This document shows, one piece after another, positions 1 through 8,814 of a stretch of DNA of 54,967 nucleotides. A program made the translations under genes and the position numbers. Origin of the DNA: Jannaschia aquimarina (GTDB taxonomy: Bacteria > Pseudomonadota > Alphaproteobacteria > Rhodobacterales > Rhodobacteraceae); contig NZ_JYFE01000034.1 in NCBI RefSeq assembly GCF_000877395.1, positions 1-54,967 of the forward strand. The letters run 5' to 3'. A model generated the notes under the pieces. It searched no databases, was not told where the DNA came from, and saw nothing but the letters and a program-made list of their open reading frames with translations. The first letter of the stretch is position 1. Each line of letters starts with the position of its first letter.

Positions 1-6
1 ACGCGG

Positions 7-54
7 CCGGGGGCTCTGCCCCCGGACCCCCGGGATATTTGGAAAGCGAAGAAG
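7..54 (-). repeat. 3'-end hairpin repeat, copy 1
   Basis: Read on the minus strand, this follows the end of the LysE-type gene and consists of CTTCTTC (48-54), seven bases, AAATATCCC (32-40), GGGGGTCC, and a perfect 8-bp hairpin (arms 18-25 and 7-14, 3-base loop). The same order of parts occurs at 4186-4232 and, more diverged, at 41336-41386, each time just behind a stop codon and in the direction of transcription. A terminator or 3'-UTR element is the simplest reading. There is no strong U-tract after the stem. Confidence 0.7.
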
Positions 55-134
55 GAGGAGCGGTCAGTCCGTCCTGACGACGCGCAGGCTTGTCGACGCG
101 TCCCGTCGCCCGCGTAGGGATCTGGGGGCGAGCG

Positions 135-759
135 TCAGGCCGGACGGCGGGCGAAGAGCGCCGCCAGCCCCGCCCCGGCGATGGCCGTGCCGCTGGCGCG
201 GTTGATCCAGCGCAAGACGCCCATATCCGCGATGACCCGGCGCAGCGCATCCGCTCCCAGCGCGTAGGCCACCCCGTTCAGGATGCCGAGCAGCGTGAAA
301 AGGGCTACGAAAGTCGCCGCCTGCGGCAAGTAGGCCAGGTCGGGCCGGATGAACTGGGGCACGAACGCCACGAAGAACAGGAGCCCCTTCGGATTGAACA
401 CCGTCACGAGGAAGCCGTCGCGGAAGGCGCGGGCCCCGTCGGCCGGGGCGGGATCGGCGGCCAGCGGCTGCGGCTCGGACCGGATCAGGCGCCAGCCCAA
501 CCAGATCAGATAGAGCGCCCCTGCCCCTTTTCACGATGGTGAAAGCCGTGGCCGAGGCCGCCAGCAGCGCCCCTGCCCCGGCGAGCGCGGCACTGGCCGC
601 CACCAGATCGCCCAGCCCCACGCCCGCGACCAGCGGCAGCGCCACGCGGCGCCCCTGGGACAGGCTGCGCGCGATCACCAGCGCGATCGTCGGGCCGGGC
701 ACCACCAGCAGCGCGATCGAGGCGGCGGCGAACAGGACCAGGGTTTGGGGATCGGGCAT
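135..759 (-). pseudogene. LysE/RhtB family exporter, broken by a +1 frameshift
   Basis: The N-terminal part (from the ATG at 759) reads MPDPQTLVLFAAASIALLVV with the family's PGPTIALVIARSLSQGRR segment. The C-terminal part, in another frame, reads RAFRDGFLVTVFNPKGLLFFVAF. Together they make a complete LysE/RhtB amino-acid exporter of six membrane helices. The frame changes in the run CCCCTTTT at 524-531. Removing one base restores FTIVKGAGALYLIWLGWRLI and a protein of about 207 residues, the usual family length. The start lies one base beyond the pcs stop codon, so it is the second gene of that operon. A sequencing indel is as likely as a real mutation. Substrate unknown. Confidence 0.8.
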
Positions 760-760
760 G

Positions 761-1471
761 TCAGGCTTTCTTTCGATCGAGGAATTGCTGCACCGCACCC
801 GCACCCAAGAGATAGAGCGAGACCAGCGCGAAGACGGTCGCGAGCCCGGGCGGCAGGCCGAACTCGCCCCAGGCGGCGGCGACAGCGAGCCCCATCCAGA
901 GCAGGATCAGGGCCAGCGTCAGGGGCCTCCAGCGGGCGGTGCGCACGGGATGGACAAAACGGATCGGCAGGAACATCGCCGCCGACAGCACGAGCGCCAG
1001 AACCAGGGTGAGCCATGGGTTCGGCTCGGTCACGAAGACGACGAGGGCGAACATGTTCCAGCATCCCGGGAAGCCCTCGAAGGAGGCGTCCTCGGTCTTC
1101 ATCTGCACGTCGGCGAAATAGAGCGCCGAGGCGAAGGGCACGACGATCAGGATGCCCCAGCCCGGCCAGCCCGGCACCAGCCCGCTGGCATAGAGCGCGA
1201 AAACCGGAATGAAGACGTAGGTCAGATAGTCTATGATGAGGTCCAGCAGCACGCCGTCGAACCGCGCCGCGAAGGTCTGGACGTCGTATTTGCGCGCCAG
1301 CGGCCCGTCTATGCCGTCGACAAATAGCGCGGCCAGAAGCCAGAGGAACATCCAAGACCAAGCCGTCTCGACGGCGGCGAGCAGGGCGAACATCGCAAAG
1401 ACGGCCCCGGTCGCGGTCAGCGCGTGGACCGAATGGGCGCGGGTGCGCGACCACTTGCGGGGATGCTCCAT
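761..1471 (-). CDS. pcs: phosphatidylcholine synthase (CDP-diacylglycerol:choline phosphotransferase)
   Basis: An integral membrane enzyme of 236 residues that condenses CDP-diacylglycerol with choline to give phosphatidylcholine in one step. The CDP-alcohol phosphotransferase motif is present in the Pcs-specific form DG-x2-AR-x12-G-x3-D-x3-D (Asp55, Gly56, Ala59, Arg60, Gly73, Asp77, Asp81), whose AR-to-G spacing is longer than the x8 of PssA. Several hydrophobic helices follow. The N-terminus SRTRAHSVHALTATGA is family-like. It is first in an operon with the LysE-type gene (1-base gap). Its ribosome site is weak, so the start is less sure than the identity. The alternative PE-methylation route to the same lipid lies at 8.8-10.9 kb. 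Confidence 0.93.
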   Translation of the reverse strand: MEHPRKWSRTRAHSVHALTATGAVFAMFALLAAVETAWSWMFLWLLAALFVDGIDGPLARKYDVQTFAARFDGVLLDLIIDYLTYVFIPVFALYASGLVPGWPGWGILIVVPFASALYFADVQMKTEDASFEGFPGCWNMFALVVFVTEPNPWLTLVLALVLSAAMFLPIRFVHPVRTARWRPLTLALILLWMGLAVAAAWGEFGLPPGLATVFALVSLYLLGAGAVQQFLDRKKA

Positions 1472-1548
1472 GCGCCGACGATGGCGCAGGGGCCGGGGGC
1501 ACGCAAGATACGCATGCGCTCTGCAGGGACCCCGGAAAGGATCGGGTC

Positions 1549-2310
1549 ATGAGCGGCGACAACTACCGGAAGACAGGCCCGTTGCGCGCCCGCGGCGCGT
1601 TCCACGCGGCCCATGGGCGCAATGACTGGCTGCGTTTCGTCGCCGGCCGACTGGACCTTCGTGCCGGAATGCGGGTGCTGGATGCCGGATGCGGCCCGGG
1701 CTGGCTCAGGCAGGACGTCGCATGCCGAGATCTGGATCTCGTCCTTCTCGACCGGTCAAAGGCGATGGTCGGCGAAGCCTGCGCAGAACTGGCGGCGCGG
1801 CGACCGCGCGGGATCGTCGGCGACCTGATGACGCCGCCTCGGGGCCCCTTCGACCGGATCGTGGCGGGGCACGTCCTGTATCATGTCGACGATCCGGGGG
1901 CCGCGCTCGACGTGCTCGGCTCGCGGTTGGCACCCGATGGCCTCCTGATCGCGACAGCCCCGGATCTGGGCGACCTGCCCGAGATCGGCGCGATGCTGCG
2001 TCGGCTGACGGGCCGCGACCTCTCATCGGGCACAGTCGCACGTTTTGGCGGGCAAACGGCGGAACGCCTCATGAGGGATCGCTTTGCCGGGGTCGCGATC
2101 CATCGCTGGTCGGACCGCTACCGGATCACGGACACCCCTGCGCTGGCGGCCTATCTCGCCTCCTATCCCGGTGTCTCGCCGGACGCACCGGACGCGGAGG
2201 CGAAGGCATCCATGACCGCGGCCGGCGGGGCGCTCGTGACCGAACGACGGCAGATCGTGCTGGTGGGCCGTCAGTTCGTGCCCGACAGCCGCACCTCTTC
2301 AAGCGGGTAG
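1549..2310 (+). CDS. class I SAM-dependent methyltransferase
   Basis: 253 residues. The SAM-binding motif VLDAGCGPG lies near residues 43-51, and the acidic second strand ends in LVLLDRS. The LAPDGLLIATAPD segment is the usual post-II region of Methyltransf_11-type enzymes. No substrate-specific feature is recognisable; BioC-like or small-molecule methylation are both possible. It is transcribed divergently from pcs, and its 3' end overlaps the convergent cytochrome gene by 40 bases. AAAGGATC just upstream can serve as ribosome site. Confidence 0.8.
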   Translation: MSGDNYRKTGPLRARGAFHAAHGRNDWLRFVAGRLDLRAGMRVLDAGCGPGWLRQDVACRDLDLVLLDRSKAMVGEACAELAARRPRGIVGDLMTPPRGPFDRIVAGHVLYHVDDPGAALDVLGSRLAPDGLLIATAPDLGDLPEIGAMLRRLTGRDLSSGTVARFGGQTAERLMRDRFAGVAIHRWSDRYRITDTPALAAYLASYPGVSPDAPDAEAKASMTAAGGALVTERRQIVLVGRQFVPDSRTSSSG

Positions 2311-2843
2311 CCCATGCTGTCCTGATCCTCGAAGGCGGCGTGACAATCGTGGCAGAAGGCCTGGCTGATCCGCAGCTCCTTGCCGTTGGGCTGGACCCCG
2401 GAATAGACCCAGTTGTCGAATTCGGGCGCATCATCGACCTTGGTCATGATGAAGAGCGGCCCGACCCGGGCGGTGCCGTCGCGGTTGGCGATGCTCTCCT
2501 TGGCGAGGACGCTGCCCACCGGCATCTCGAAGTCGCCCTGGGCGAAGGCGAGATATTGCTCGGCGGCGATATCGTTGGCGAAGGTCATCAGGAACCGCTC
2601 TCCGTGGGGGCCGGCGACGGCGGGGCGCGAGGCCGAGGGCTGCCAATCGCGATAGGCGGCGGCGATCTCGTTGCCCTCCTTGGTGTAGCCGTCGAGCATC
2701 TTCTGAGACATGCAGTCGTAGAGCGCGGTCACGGCCGCGTCGTCGAGGGACCAATGGTCTCCTTCGATCGTGCAGTCCTGTGCGGCAGCGGGGCTGGCAA
2801 GCGCGGCGAGCATGGCGGCGGCGGCGAGCTGGCGGATGGTCAT
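2271..2843 (-). CDS. periplasmic cytochrome P460-like c-type haem protein
   Basis: 190 residues with a clear Sec signal peptide (LAAAAMLAALASPAAA, cleavage before Gln22). The mature protein has one CxxCH haem site, CHDCH at 164-168, near its C-terminus, and a cysteine pair (Cys24, Cys44) that could form a disulfide. The layout (globular beta-rich domain first, haem site last) fits the cytochrome P460 family, some of whose members oxidise hydroxylamine or detoxify NO. The P460 cross-link lysine cannot be assigned by eye. The start at 2843 is preceded by AAGGGAG at good spacing; an upstream in-frame ATG would ruin the signal peptide. Divergent from argD. Confidence 0.7.
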   Translation of the reverse strand: MTIRQLAAAAMLAALASPAAAQDCTIEGDHWSLDDAAVTALYDCMSQKMLDGYTKEGNEIAAAYRDWQPSASRPAVAGPHGERFLMTFANDIAAEQYLAFAQGDFEMPVGSVLAKESIANRDGTARVGPLFIMTKVDDAPEFDNWVYSGVQPNGKELRISQAFCHDCHAAFEDQDSMGYPLEEVRLSGTN

Positions 2844-2999
2844 GGAACGTCTCCCTTCGAATTGCACCCCTTCGTGACGGGTGCGACGATCACGCGCACC
2901 CAACAACCGCGTGATGAGGCCGATTCCCCAACGTTTCGTTGACTTGGCGCCGCTTTCGCGTCACGCGGAGGCTTTCACTCCGAACCGAGGAGAGGTCCG

Positions 3000-4184
3000 A
3001 TGATCCCCGCGATCCTGCCCACCTACAACCGCGCTCCCCTGGCCTTCGTGTCGGGCGAAGGCAGCTGGCTGGTGGAACGCGGCGGCCGACGTTACCTGGA
3101 TCTGGGCGCGGGCATCGCGGTGAACGTGCTGGGCCACGCCCATCCGGCCCTGACCGAAGCGCTGACGGCGCAGGCGGGACAGCTCTGGCATACGTCGAAC
3201 CTCTACGAGATCCCGCAGCAGCAGGAGCTGGCCGAACGGCTGGTCGAGGCGACCTTCGCGGACACCGTGTTCTTTACCAATTCGGGCACCGAAGCCTGCG
3301 AGCTGGCCGTCAAGATGGCGCGCAAGTACTGGTCCACGAAGGGCGAGGACCGGGCGACCATCGTGGCCTTCACCGGGTCCTTCCACGGGCGGTCCTCCGC
3401 CGGGATCGCCGCGGCCGGGTCCAAGAAGATGACCGATGGGTTCGGCCCGCTTCTGCCCGGATTCGTCCATGTACCCTTCGGCGATCACGACGCCTTCGCC
3501 GAGGTCATGAAACGCGACGACATCGCCGCCGTGATCCTGGAACCAATCCAGGGCGAGGGCGGCATCGTTCCGGTGCCGGACCAATGCCTCAAGGGCCTGC
3601 GCGACGTCTGCGACCGGACCGGCGCGTTGATGATCCTCGACGAGGTGCAGTGCGGCATGGGCCGGACGGGCAAGCTCTTCGCGCATGAATGGGCGGGGGT
3701 GACCCCGGACATCATGATGGTCGCCAAGGGCATCGGCGGTGGCTTCCCCCTGGGCGCGTTGCTGGCCACCGAGCATGCGGCGGCCGGTATGAGCGCCGGC
3801 ACCCACGGCTCGACCTATGGCGGCAACCCGCTGGCCTGCGCGGTCGGCAACGCCGTCATGGAGGTCGTGGCGGACGAGGCTTTTCTCGCCGAAGTGCGCC
3901 GCAAGGCGGGCCTGCTGCGCCAAGGCCTCGAAGGACTGGTCGCCTCGCATCCGGACGTGTTCGAGGTCGTGCGCGGGTCGGGTCTGATGCTGGGCCTCAA
4001 ATGCCGCGTACCGGTGGGCGACGTGATCGCCGCGGCCCGAGACGCGGAAGTTCTGATCGTGCCCGCCGCCGATGAGACCGCGCGCCTTCTGCCCGCGCTC
4101 AATATCGGCGACGACGACATCCGGGAGGCGCTGGACCGTCTCGACCGGGCCGCCGCCGCCGTAAAGGCGCCGCAACCGGCCTGA
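3000..4184 (+). CDS. argD: acetylornithine aminotransferase
   Basis: 394 residues, class III PLP aminotransferase. It converts N-acetylglutamate semialdehyde to N-acetylornithine in arginine synthesis, and family members often also make N-succinyl-diaminopimelate. Visible landmarks are the phosphate-binding FFTNSGTEA (91-99), the PLP-ring aspartate in ILDEVQ (Asp214) and the Schiff-base lysine in [11 protein letters not shown] (Lys243). GAGGAGAG lies a few bases before the ATG. A TTGACT at 2939-2944 may be the -35 box, but no good -10 is visible. argF follows after a 71-base gap that holds the hairpin repeat, so the two may be only partly co-transcribed. Confidence 0.95.
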   Translation: MIPAILPTYNRAPLAFVSGEGSWLVERGGRRYLDLGAGIAVNVLGHAHPALTEALTAQAGQLWHTSNLYEIPQQQELAERLVEATFADTVFFTNSGTEACELAVKMARKYWSTKGEDRATIVAFTGSFHGRSSAGIAAAGSKKMTDGFGPLLPGFVHVPFGDHDAFAEVMKRDDIAAVILEPIQGEGGIVPVPDQCLKGLRDVCDRTGALMILDEVQCGMGRTGKLFAHEWAGVTPDIMMVAKGIGGGFPLGALLATEHAAAGMSAGTHGSTYGGNPLACAVGNAVMEVVADEAFLAEVRRKAGLLRQGLEGLVASHPDVFEVVRGSGLMLGLKCRVPVGDVIAAARDAEVLIVPAADETARLLPALNIGDDDIREALDRLDRAAAAVKAPQPA

Positions 4185-4185
4185 T

Positions 4186-4232
4186 CTTCTTCTCGGTGAA
4201 AATACTCCGGGGGTCCGGGGGCTGGCCCCCGG
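4186..4232 (+). repeat. 3'-end hairpin repeat, copy 2
   Basis: It begins two bases after the argD stop codon: CTTCTTC (4186-4192), seven bases, AAATACTCC (4200-4208), GGGGGTCC, then the hairpin with arms CCGGGGGC (4215-4222) and GCCCCCGG (4225-4232). Element order, the 7-base spacing and the orientation relative to the upstream gene are the same as in copy 1. It sits between argD and argF, where it could attenuate read-through or protect the argD 3' end. Confidence 0.75.
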
Positions 4233-4255
4233 CGCTATCCATTCAGGACGCAGTC

Positions 4256-5182
4256 ATGACCCATTTCCTCGACATCGACGCCACGCCAAGGGACGACCTG
4301 CGCGCGATGCTGACGCTGGCCGCAGAGATGAAGGCCGCGCGCGGCAACCGCCCCAAGGGCACGCCCGACGACGAGACGCCGCTCGAAGGCCGCGTCGTCG
4401 CGCTGATCTTCGAGAAGCCCTCGACCCGCACCCGGATCAGTTTCGATGTGGGCGTGCGCCAGATGGGCGGCACGACGATGGTCCTGTCCGGCGCCGACAT
4501 GCAGCTGGGCCACGGCGAGACGATCGCCGACACCGCCCGCGTGCTCAGCCGCTATGTCGACCTGATCATGATCCGGACCTTCGGCGCCGACATCGTCGAG
4601 GAGATGGCGGCCAATGCCTCGGTCCCCGTAATCAATGGGCTGACCGACAGCTCCCATCCCTGCCAGATCATGGCCGACGTCATGACCTACGAGGAACATC
4701 GCGGCCCCATCGCGGGCGCGCGGGTGGCGTGGATGGGCGATGGCAACAACGTCGCCCAGAGTTTCCTTCAGGCGGCGGAGCGCTTCGGCTTCGACTTCAC
4801 CTTTTCGGGGCCCGCGCAGCTCGACCCGGACGAGCGTCTCATGGACGCGCTACGCCGCTCCGGACGCGAAATGCGGATCGAGCGCGACCCGGCCCGCGCG
4901 GTCGCCGATGCCGACCTGATCGTCACCGACACCTGGGTCAGCATGGGCGACGCCGAAAGCAGCCGCCAGCGGCGCCACAACCTGCTGCGCCCCTATCAGG
5001 TCAATGCCCGCCTGATGGAGAACGCGCCCCAAGACGCCATCGTCATGCACTGTCTGCCCGCCCATCGCGGAGAGGAGATCACCGACGAGGTGATGGACGG
5101 GCCGCGCAGCGTCATCTTCGACGAGGCCGAGAACCGGCTTCACGCGCAGAAGGCGATCATGCGCCACTGTTTGGGTGTCTGA
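4256..5182 (+). CDS. argF: ornithine carbamoyltransferase
   Basis: 308 residues; transfers the carbamoyl group from carbamoyl phosphate to ornithine, giving citrulline, in the cytoplasm. The carbamoyl-phosphate loop STRTR is at 56-60, HPCQ at 134-137 and the ornithine/catalytic loop HCLP at 265-268. The ATG at 4256 is preceded by AGGACG. The longer in-frame start at 4196 would put the hairpin repeat into the protein and is rejected. The 3' end overlaps the next gene by 8 bases. Confidence 0.95.
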   Translation: MTHFLDIDATPRDDLRAMLTLAAEMKAARGNRPKGTPDDETPLEGRVVALIFEKPSTRTRISFDVGVRQMGGTTMVLSGADMQLGHGETIADTARVLSRYVDLIMIRTFGADIVEEMAANASVPVINGLTDSSHPCQIMADVMTYEEHRGPIAGARVAWMGDGNNVAQSFLQAAERFGFDFTFSGPAQLDPDERLMDALRRSGREMRIERDPARAVADADLIVTDTWVSMGDAESSRQRRHNLLRPYQVNARLMENAPQDAIVMHCLPAHRGEEITDEVMDGPRSVIFDEAENRLHAQKAIMRHCLGV

Positions 5183-6101
5183 GACGCGCCCGGCCGACAC
5201 CCGTGCCGCGGCGGCCTTCATGGTCGCCGCCTCGGCCTTCATCGCAGGAACGACGCTTCTGGCAAAGGCGCTGGGGACGGACGCGCTGGGCCCGCCGCTG
5301 ACCCCGGTGCAGGTCGCCTGGGGACGTTTCGCCTTTGCCGCGCTGGGCGTGTTAGCGGTGGCCGCCTTCCTGCGGCCGCAGGTGCGGTGGGCGCATTGGC
5401 CCTGGCATGCGGGCCGCGTGGTCCTGGGTGCCACCGGCGTCACCTTCATGTTCGCCGCCGCCGCGCTGATGCCGCTGGCCGAGGCGACGGCGATCAGCTT
5501 CCTCAACCCGGTGGTCGCCATGCTGCTGGCCATCCCCATCCTGGGCGAGCGGGTGGGACCGTGGCGCTGGCTCGCGGCGGCGACGGCGCTTGCGGGCGCG
5601 CTGATCCTGCTGCGCCCCGGAGGCGAGGCGATCCAGATCGGGGCGGCCTTCGCGCTGGGCGCGGCGCTGGCGCTGGGGGCCGAGGTGATGTTCATCAAGC
5701 GCCTGACCCGCATGGACGGGCCGCTGGTGATCCTGATGTGGTCGAACGGGATCGGCGTGGTGCTGGCCAGCCTCGCCGTCCTGATTGTCTGGCAGGCGCC
5801 CACGCCTGCGCAATGGGCCGGACTGGCGGCGTTGGGTCTGACCATGGCGGCGGCGCAGGGCTGCTTCGTGCAGTCGATGCGGCGCGCGGATGCGAGCTAT
5901 GTCACGCCATTCACCTATCTCACCTTGGTCTTCGCCGGGCTCTACGACGCCGCCCTCTTCGGCGTGCTGCCCGACGCGGTGGGCTGGACGGGGGCGGCGC
6001 TGATCCTTGCGGGGGCCGCGCTGCTGGCATGGCGCGAGGGCCGGATCAGCGCGACCGGGTCGTCACCACATCCTCCAGCGGCGGGGTCCTCAGCGCGGTG
6101 A
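5175..6101 (+). CDS. EamA/DMT-superfamily permease
   Basis: 308 residues with about ten hydrophobic helices in two EamA repeats; the second begins near [22 protein letters not shown]. Drug/metabolite transporters of this type export amino acids or other small metabolites; the substrate cannot be told from sequence. The start is GTG (GTG TCT GAG) inside the last codons of argF, so translation is probably coupled to arginine synthesis. The 3' end overlaps the convergent serine hydrolase by 56 bases. Confidence 0.85.
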   Translation: MSETRPADTRAAAAFMVAASAFIAGTTLLAKALGTDALGPPLTPVQVAWGRFAFAALGVLAVAAFLRPQVRWAHWPWHAGRVVLGATGVTFMFAAAALMPLAEATAISFLNPVVAMLLAIPILGERVGPWRWLAAATALAGALILLRPGGEAIQIGAAFALGAALALGAEVMFIKRLTRMDGPLVILMWSNGIGVVLASLAVLIVWQAPTPAQWAGLAALGLTMAAAQGCFVQSMRRADASYVTPFTYLTLVFAGLYDAALFGVLPDAVGWTGAALILAGAALLAWREGRISATGSSPHPPAAGSSAR

Positions 6102-7146
6102 CGGCTTCGGCGATGGGCATCCGTACGGCGCGGGTGTCGCCTGCATTGACACCGACGAAGATGGCGCGGCCCGCGGCGTGGTCGATCTCCATCCAGGCCC
6201 ACCAGAGCGTGTTCGACCCGTTATGGGTCAGCCGTCCTTCCTGAAAAAGCCAGCCTGCCGCGTAGTCCTGACCCGGCGGTGCGGTGTGCAGCCGCTCCCA
6301 TCCGTCGGGCGACAGATAACCCGCATCCCAGGTCAGGTGCGCCTGAAGGAAGGCGGCCATGTCCTCGGCGGTCAGATGGATCGTGCCGGCGGGGCCCATC
6401 ACGGCGGGGTTGTCGGCGGCCGGGCCGGGCGCCACCGGATCGGGCCCCGCGGAATGGCCCTGGTTGCGGGGCGGCGGTCCGAAGCCGGCCCCGGTCATGC
6501 CGAGGGGGCCGAAGACCTCGATCCGCATCAGGTCCTCCCAGCTCAAGCCGGTCGCCCGCTCCATCATCGCGCCGGCAACGACGTAGCCGACGTTGGAATA
6601 GTGGAAACGCCCCTCGGCCGGGCGGGACAACGGCATCCGGAGCCCTGCCTGCACGTAGAACGCCCGGTCCGGCGCAGAGCGGGCCAGAACACCGGGCAGG
6701 TTCGCGGGCAGGCCACCGCGATGGGTCAGCAAGTCCTCCAGCGTCACAGCGGCAAAGCGGCCGGGCGCGGGCAGCAACTCGCCCACCGTCGCATCCCAGT
6801 CCAGACGGCCGCGGTCCCGCAGGCGCGCGGCGAGCGTCGCCGTCATGGCCTTGCCCAGCGAGCCGACGTGCCAGCGGTCTCCGGGACGCACCGGCGCCCC
6901 GCCGAAGCCCGCAGCCCGCCGCCCGGCGACGGCGGTGCGGATCGCATCAGGCGTAACGACCGCGACCACAGCACCGGGGATCGCAGGATGGCGGGCCAGT
7001 TCGTCAGCAACGGACTGGAGATGCGGATCCGTCTCGGCCGGAGCGACGGAAGAGACCGGGGTCGGAGCGGGCGGCGGGGGCGTCAGGAACTTCTGGGCCG
7101 AGGCGGGAGAGGCCAAGAGGATCGAGACGAGCGCCGCGCGGATCAT
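6046..7146 (-). CDS. exported beta-lactamase-fold serine hydrolase
   Basis: 366 residues. A signal peptide (IRAALVSILLASPASA) is followed by a proline-rich linker. The class C beta-lactamase / DD-peptidase fold is shown by SLGK (Ser96, Lys99), YSN (Tyr183 to Asn185) and a third box HNG in place of KTG. It may be an esterase, a D-aminopeptidase-like enzyme or a penicillin-binding-protein relative; resistance should not be inferred. The ATG at 7146 overlaps the stop of the upstream permease gene (ATGA). Confidence 0.83.
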   Translation of the reverse strand: MIRAALVSILLASPASAQKFLTPPPPAPTPVSSVAPAETDPHLQSVADELARHPAIPGAVVAVVTPDAIRTAVAGRRAAGFGGAPVRPGDRWHVGSLGKAMTATLAARLRDRGRLDWDATVGELLPAPGRFAAVTLEDLLTHRGGLPANLPGVLARSAPDRAFYVQAGLRMPLSRPAEGRFHYSNVGYVVAGAMMERATGLSWEDLMRIEVFGPLGMTGAGFGPPPRNQGHSAGPDPVAPGPAADNPAVMGPAGTIHLTAEDMAAFLQAHLTWDAGYLSPDGWERLHTAPPGQDYAAGWLFQEGRLTHNGSNTLWWAWMEIDHAAGRAIFVGVNAGDTRAVRMPIAEAVTALRTPPLEDVVTTRSR

Positions 7147-7967
7147 GACTTCAACCTGTACCCTGCCCTGAACATCCACCATGCCAACGCGGATACCGCT
7201 AAAGTTGTTGCCAACACCACGACAAATCCCAGCAAAGGCGGGCTGTCGGACACGCCGAGGATCGAATGGCGCAACCCGTCGATCAGGTAGAAGACCGGGT
7301 TGATGTGGCTGAGCGTCTGCATGATCGGCGGCAGCGTCTCGAGCGAATAGAAAGTCCCCGACAGAAAGCTGAGCGGGGTGACGATGAAATTCGTGATCGC
7401 GGCAATCTGGTCGAACTTGTTGGCGAAGACCCCCGCGACGATCCCCAGCGCGCCGAGAAACGCGCCACCCATCACCACCCAGACCAGCGCCATCAGCGGG
7501 TTGGCGACGCCCAGCCCGATGAACGGGAACAGGACCAGCGTGATAGCGAGCGCCACGACGATCCCGCGCAGAATGCCGCCCGCGAGGTAGCCGGTGACCA
7601 GCTCTCCGGCGGAAAGCGGCGGCATGAGGGTGTCGACGATGTTGCCCTGCACCTTCGAGATCACGATCGAGGACGAGACGTTGGCGAAGGAGTTCTGGAT
7701 CACCGTCATCATCAGGATGCCGGGGGCCAGGAAGTGCAGGAAGCTGACGCCCATGACCTCCCCGCGCCGGGTGCCCACGGCGAGGGTGAAGATCAGCAGG
7801 AACAGGCCCGCTGTGACCAGCGGCGCCAGCAGCGTCTGGGTCCAGACCGCAAGGAAGCGGCGGACCTCGCGCTCGGCAAGGGTGCGCAGGCCCAGCCAGT
7901 TGACTGCGCCGAAGCGGCGGACGCCGGCCTCTGGGGCGCCCTGTTGCGGTGCGGTATCGGTTGCCAA
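7143..7967 (-). CDS. ABC-2 type transporter permease
   Basis: 274 residues, six predicted helices, ABC-2 membrane family. The segment GNIVDTLMPPLSAGELVTGYLAG and the end HINPVFYLIDGLRHSILG are typical of export permeases of the NodJ/YadH kind. The start is taken as TTG at 7967 because AGGGGG lies upstream at good spacing and upstream codons lose all membrane character; they run antisense to gcrA. No ATP-binding subunit is adjacent: downstream is the serine hydrolase, upstream is the divergent gcrA. Confidence 0.85.
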   Translation of the reverse strand: MATDTAPQQGAPEAGVRRFGAVNWLGLRTLAEREVRRFLAVWTQTLLAPLVTAGLFLLIFTLAVGTRRGEVMGVSFLHFLAPGILMMTVIQNSFANVSSSIVISKVQGNIVDTLMPPLSAGELVTGYLAGGILRGIVVALAITLVLFPFIGLGVANPLMALVWVVMGGAFLGALGIVAGVFANKFDQIAAITNFIVTPLSFLSGTFYSLETLPPIMQTLSHINPVFYLIDGLRHSILGVSDSPPLLGFVVVLATTLAVSALAWWMFRAGYRLKS

Positions 7968-8151
7968 GGTCCTGCCCCCTCTGCTATCTGGGTCGGCTTG
8001 TGGGCGATTGGCCCAAATCGGATAAGGGCGTGACGCCCGAAAAGCACGATGTCGTGGGCTGGGCCCAGGACCGAGTACAGCACCCTCCGCCGGATCGCCA
8101 CCGGCCCCGAGAGCCGGACGGCGGAGGACGAGCAGGACGAAAGGACACTGA

Positions 8152-8775
8152 ATGGCCTGGACGGACGAACGCGTCGAGACGCTCAAGCGCATGTGGGGCG
8201 AAGGGGCGAGCGCCTCGCAGATCGCCAAGGAACTGGGCGGCGTGACCCGCAATGCCGTGATCGGCAAGGTCCACCGGCTGGGCCTGTCGAACCGGCAAGC
8301 CAAGGGCGAAGAGACCGCCGCCCCCGCCACTGAAGAGGCGCCCAAACCCGCTGCCCCCGTCGTCGAGGAGAAGGCCGCCGCCAAGCCGGAGCCCAAGCCC
8401 GAGCCGGCCCCCGAGCCGGAAGTCGAGGAGGAAGAGGACGACGACGAGCCGCGGACCATGGCGGCCGTGCCCCATGGCACCAACGTCACGCCGATCCGCA
8501 AGCCGCTTCTGGCGGGCCAGCCGCTGCCCCCGCAGCCCTCGGCCAACGAGATCTCGCCCGAGGCGCTTGCCAAGGTGAACGCGGTCGAGAAGACCGCGAA
8601 GAAGCTGAACCTGATGGAGCTGACCGAGCGGACCTGCAAATGGCCCATCGGCGACCCCGCGACGACCAAGTTCTGGTTCTGCGGGCTGCCGGTCCAGGCG
8701 GGCAAGCCCTATTGCGAGGCCCATGTCAGCGTGGCCTTCCAGCCCATGTCGTCGCGCCGCGACCGGCGCCGCTGA
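8152..8775 (+). CDS. gcrA: GcrA cell-cycle transcriptional regulator
   Basis: 207 residues. The N-terminus MAWTDERVETLKRMWGEGAS and the following SQIAKELGGVTRNAVIGKVHRLGLSNR form the GcrA helix-turn-helix. A long Pro/Glu-rich linker (about 55-100) leads to the C-terminal domain with CKWPIGDP and FWFCGLPVQAGKPYCEAH. In alphaproteobacteria GcrA works with sigma-70 and responds to CcrM methylation at GANTC. I find no GANTC in the 184-base spacer shared with the divergent ABC permease. Confidence 0.95.
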   Translation: MAWTDERVETLKRMWGEGASASQIAKELGGVTRNAVIGKVHRLGLSNRQAKGEETAAPATEEAPKPAAPVVEEKAAAKPEPKPEPAPEPEVEEEEDDDEPRTMAAVPHGTNVTPIRKPLLAGQPLPPQPSANEISPEALAKVNAVEKTAKKLNLMELTERTCKWPIGDPATTKFWFCGLPVQAGKPYCEAHVSVAFQPMSSRRDRRR

Positions 8776-8814
8776 CGTATCTCGGGCGGGGCGCCGACGT
8801 GCGGCCCGCCCGAC

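Noticed and set aside
2939-2970. TTGACT as argD promoter
   Set aside because: The -35 is good, but no acceptable -10 lies at 16-18 bases.
2961-4175. 404-codon open frame antisense to argD
   Set aside because: Shadow of a well-conserved enzyme; Gly/His/Asp-rich composition without family features.
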